Part shown: one piece after another, positions 41,713-43,998 of the stretch | Position numbering within the stretch: position 1 is the first letter of the stretch | Layout: each line of letters opens with the position of its first letter | NCBI GenBank assembly: GCA_027579435.1 | Contig: JANBPK010000736.1 | Span: 1-43,998 of the forward strand | Direction of reading: 5' to 3' | DNA from: Candolleomyces eurysporus | Lineage: Eukaryota; Basidiomycota; Agaricomycetes; Agaricales; Psathyrellaceae | Length of the DNA stretch: 43,998 nt | Made by a program: the position numbers and the translations under genes | The notes under the pieces: generated by a model | Seen by the model: the letters and a program-made list of their open reading frames with translations, nothing else | Told to the model about the DNA's origin: nothing | Databases searched by the model: none

Positions 41713-43217
41713 AAATCCTCTTGGTTGTTGTTTGCCGCCGCTCGACGTGTCTGGAGCTGATACTGCTCCAAGTTCTCGAAACGTTTAGACAAATCACACA
41801 ACTGTTCGAAGACCTCGCGAGTAGAAGGTTCTTTAGGTGCTTCCACCTTTGGTGCCGCCGCTTGAGACGGCTTGAGTTGTTGAGCGATTCGGTTAAGGAA
41901 CGCGTTTTGCTCCTTCTTCATCTGCTCCATCGACTGTTGGAGAACCGAATGAGTGACCGGCTCATCGTGTTGCTGATAAAACACGTCGAACGCTTCTGCC
42001 TCTAATTCGTCGTATTCTTCCAATAAGTTCAACTCCGCCTGCGTGGGTCCTTTCCACACGGCGTCAACTCGTGCTTTCATTGTAGTACCTTCAGGAACTT
42101 CGCGAGCGACAACATTGCCTTTACAGAATATAGTGTTGCCTCTTTGAGTAATCCTTCCACCTTCAAGTCCTAACCTTACTTCTGGACACTGAGAAATAGT
42201 ATGGGAGTTCTGGCCGCAATACCAGCAGCTGAACGTAGCTCCCGCAGGCCGAGTATACATGCCTGGCCGCTGGCCTACCGCTTGGTTAGAAGGACGGTAA
42301 GGAGCTGGAGCCGGAGCTGGCGCCGCACGAACGGTGGTCGAGAAGTTATCGAATTGAGTCGTCAGGAGGGACATGGACTTTTCCACTCTATCAAGAGTAG
42401 TGAACACCTTAGCCATTTCCTCTGTCATGGACTCCTGCTTGACCTTAAGGGCTTTCAAACCCGCAGATTCAGCACGATCGCTGAGGCCGCTCGAAGTCAT
42501 ATTTCGAGCATAATCAGCTTCTTCTTCCACATAGGCGAGAGCACCGAATGGTCCTACCGCCGCCGCGTCAACCATTTCCATAGCTACCTTAATAACTTCC
42601 GCCAATGTAAACGGATCCTCTTCATCTCGCGCCGCTCCATCAGCGTCTACGGCAGGCGCTTTGCGAGAAAGCCGCTCACTAAGCCCATCTCTAAAAGTAC
42701 TCTTTAGTCCACCAATGAACTTGAGAACTAAATCTAGGTTGGCAATAACACCAGATTTGAGAAGGGGTTCCGCTTCAGCTTGAAAGCCGAGAGCGAACTC
42801 GTAAAAAGCAGACTTCTCGTCCCTGCCAATGGGACGTTCTCGAGCTTTGCGACAGAGGTCGTCCAAGCGAGCCATAGATCCTACATCGAATCTCGAAGCC
42901 TTCGGTAAAATCTTCATAACAGCTTTTCGCCAGTTTTCGAAGTTGTAGGGCTCGAATCCTCCTTCCAGACGAGACCAAAGTCGCGCCGTCTGAGTATCAA
43001 GATAGGATAAGGCGTGCATGACTATTTCTTCGTCTTGCCCGCTTAAGCCCGCAACTTTCGCAGCCAATTCCACACCTTCGAAGAACCTTGTAGCAGTAGA
43101 CGGATTAGCCGAGTCGTAAATCGGGTGCTTGCCGCTATACGCAGCCGGCATCGTTTTGACTTGACGCTTAGGGCCTGTATTGCCGCCTGACGCGCTACCA
43201 CTTTCGCTTCCAGCCAT
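41709..43217 (-). CDS. Gypsy gag polyprotein, about 502 aa
   Basis: I start at the ATG at 43217 (MAGSESGSAS), the first in a frame that is open back to 43562 without an ATG. The central region holds a capsid-like helical domain (RFFEGVELAAKVAGLSGQDE, ARLWSRLEGGF, FENWRKAVMKILP). A CCHC zinc knuckle, CWYCGQNSHTISQC, lies around residue 330. The C-terminus is helical and Gln-rich. The frame is intact. The protein packages element RNA in virus-like particles in the cytoplasm, by family knowledge. Confidence 0.8.
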   Translation of the reverse strand: MAGSESGSASGGNTGPKRQVKTMPAAYSGKHPIYDSANPSTATRFFEGVELAAKVAGLSGQDEEIVMHALSYLDTQTARLWSRLEGGFEPYNFENWRKAVMKILPKASRFDVGSMARLDDLCRKARERPIGRDEKSAFYEFALGFQAEAEPLLKSGVIANLDLVLKFIGGLKSTFRDGLSERLSRKAPAVDADGAARDEEDPFTLAEVIKVAMEMVDAAAVGPFGALAYVEEEADYARNMTSSGLSDRAESAGLKALKVKQESMTEEMAKVFTTLDRVEKSMSLLTTQFDNFSTTVRAAPAPAPAPYRPSNQAVGQRPGMYTRPAGATFSCWYCGQNSHTISQCPEVRLGLEGGRITQRGNTIFCKGNVVAREVPEGTTMKARVDAVWKGPTQAELNLLEEYDELEAEAFDVFYQQHDEPVTHSVLQQSMEQMKKEQNAFLNRIAQQLKPSQAAAPKVEAPKEPSTREVFEQLCDLSKRFENLEQYQLQTRRAAANNNQEDF

Positions 43218-43694
43218 CTTATCTTTATTGTTTCTTGTAAGAGGTGAGGGGTCAAAGAAGTTTGAAATGAAAGGATTCAAATCAAGGGTATTTTCTTCAC
43301 CACCTAAGATTGAAGAATCTAAAGCCGCAGCAATATCTTCTTCTCGAGCCGTATGAAAGCTCGCTTCGCCGATATCAGATTCAGAGGTCTGCCTCTGAAC
43401 GTTCTTTCTCTTTTGCCTTGTAGAAGCACGACGAGTAGGTAAATACTCGTTGACCGAATATAAAATTGGTTCACTCGAATTACGAGTGCTTCTTCGGGTA
43501 CCTTGAGGTCTTTCCAACGTTAATCGCGCTTCTTCCTCTTTTCGTGCCGCGTCTTCAGCCAAATAATCAGCTGGAGTAGAACCCGGCCTCGCAAAGTAGG
43601 ACGTCTTGTTCGAGTTCGAAAACCTAGTCTACACAATGGCAGACCAAAATCGAAACCCTCGCTTTAATCAAGAGAGATGAATATGCAATTCACC

Positions 43695-43713
43695 CCCCTC
43701 GCGGTGGGCTCCA
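43695..43713 (-). other. Candidate primer-binding site
   Basis: On the minus strand TGGAGCCCACCGCGAGGGG begins two bases after a sequence ending CACTTCA. A PBS starting TGG (the complement of tRNA CCA) right after an LTR ending in CA is the expected layout. The matching tRNA was not identified. Confidence 0.5.
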
Positions 43714-43715
43714 AA

Positions 43716-43998
43716 TGAAGTGATCGAGAACGGCGAGACTACTAAAACACACAACCTAACTCCTACACCAACTCTAAGTCGAGCCGTGCGAGATAAGCAG
43801 TATGTATAGACCTTTGTAGTCGTGCCGCACCAAATCGGGGGNTGCGAGTATGGGGGGTAGTGTAGAGTATTAAGAATTTACAGATTCTCTCTCTTGTGCA
43901 CACTAATTCCAAGTAATCGAGGAGTACTCGATAATCACACAGTTAACCCTAAGGTTANCTTCTTTNATAGCTTTTGATTCTTTCCTTTAACTTAGTAT
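43716..43998 (-). repeat. Partial 5' LTR
   Basis: The sequence upstream of the candidate PBS on the minus strand ends in TTCA and has no long reading frame. The LTR start would lie beyond the window edge, and no second LTR is present in the window to confirm it. Confidence 0.45.

Larger units (their letters stand above)
37253..43998 (-). mobile_element. Ty3/gypsy LTR retrotransposon, 3'-truncated
   Basis: The element reads leftwards: partial 5' LTR, primer-binding site, gag, protease ORF, RT-RNase H-integrase ORF. It breaks off inside the integrase at about 37253 where the RING-like gene's sequence begins. The 3' part of the integrase and the 3' LTR are missing. More than 60 single Ns cluster at 38237-41280, as expected if several near-identical copies were collapsed during assembly. 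Confidence 0.85.

Noticed and set aside
42201..42707. 168-aa plus-strand frame
   Set aside because: It is antisense to the intact gag frame with its zinc knuckle and is explained by codon bias of that gene.
1..43998. CRISPR arrays, rRNA or tRNA genes
   Set aside because: No regularly spaced repeats, cloverleaf sequences or rRNA motifs were seen, and the genome is eukaryotic.

Overview
The window looks like nuclear DNA of a filamentous basidiomycete, most likely an Agaricomycete; I cannot name the species. The reasons are many short GT-AG introns of about 45-70 nt, TATA boxes 45-80 nt upstream of start codons, F-box, WD40, Sin3-PAH and RING paralogues, a Tnp2-type DNA transposon and a Ty3/gypsy element. 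No bacterial features are present. Gene models were built by eye by joining open frames across consensus splice sites, so exon ends are approximate unless stated. Isolated N calls sit at homopolymers, and a dense set of Ns lies inside the retrotransposon.

Layout. 0.3-5.9 kb: a small gene (378), a RING gene (2158, minus), a divergent 159-aa gene (2976), then a 1.5-kb duplicated segment (3977-5481) with a RING-gene remnant and an intact 178-aa gene, then a decayed paralogue of the 32-kb gene. 5.9-8 kb: unresolved coding-like fragments. 8.0-9.3 kb: a five-exon gene of unknown function. 9.8-13.8 kb: a Tnp2-like transposase on the minus strand. 15-17.1 kb: a divergent pair (146-aa gene, RING gene). 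17.7-19.3 kb: a WD40 gene with a C-terminal membrane anchor. 20.8-24.3 kb: a divergent RING/RING pair and the second copy of the duplicated segment. 25.2-26.8 kb: a UBR1-type N-recognin pseudogene. 27.7-29.6 kb: an F-box gene. 31.9-32.5 kb: a small basic gene. 33.3 kb: a stand-alone PAH-domain gene. 34.3-35.4 kb: a second F-box-like gene. 35.8 and 37.0 kb: two related RING-like genes. 37.25 kb to the window end: a 3'-truncated Ty3/gypsy element on the minus strand with its primer-binding site and part of its 5' LTR.

The most unusual feature is regulatory. A promoter block of about 285 bp occurs in three well-conserved copies and several diverged ones. Each lies directly upstream of a gene and points towards it. 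In the three best copies it forms one side of a 330-820-bp divergent intergenic region whose other side drives a RING/coiled-coil paralogue. Shorter motifs from the block also lie upstream of the WD40, PAH, F-box and other genes. A set of otherwise unrelated gene families therefore seems to share a duplicated promoter, and the RING gene, its tail-to-tail 178-aa neighbour and a small basic gene look like parts of a repeatedly copied multigene cassette.
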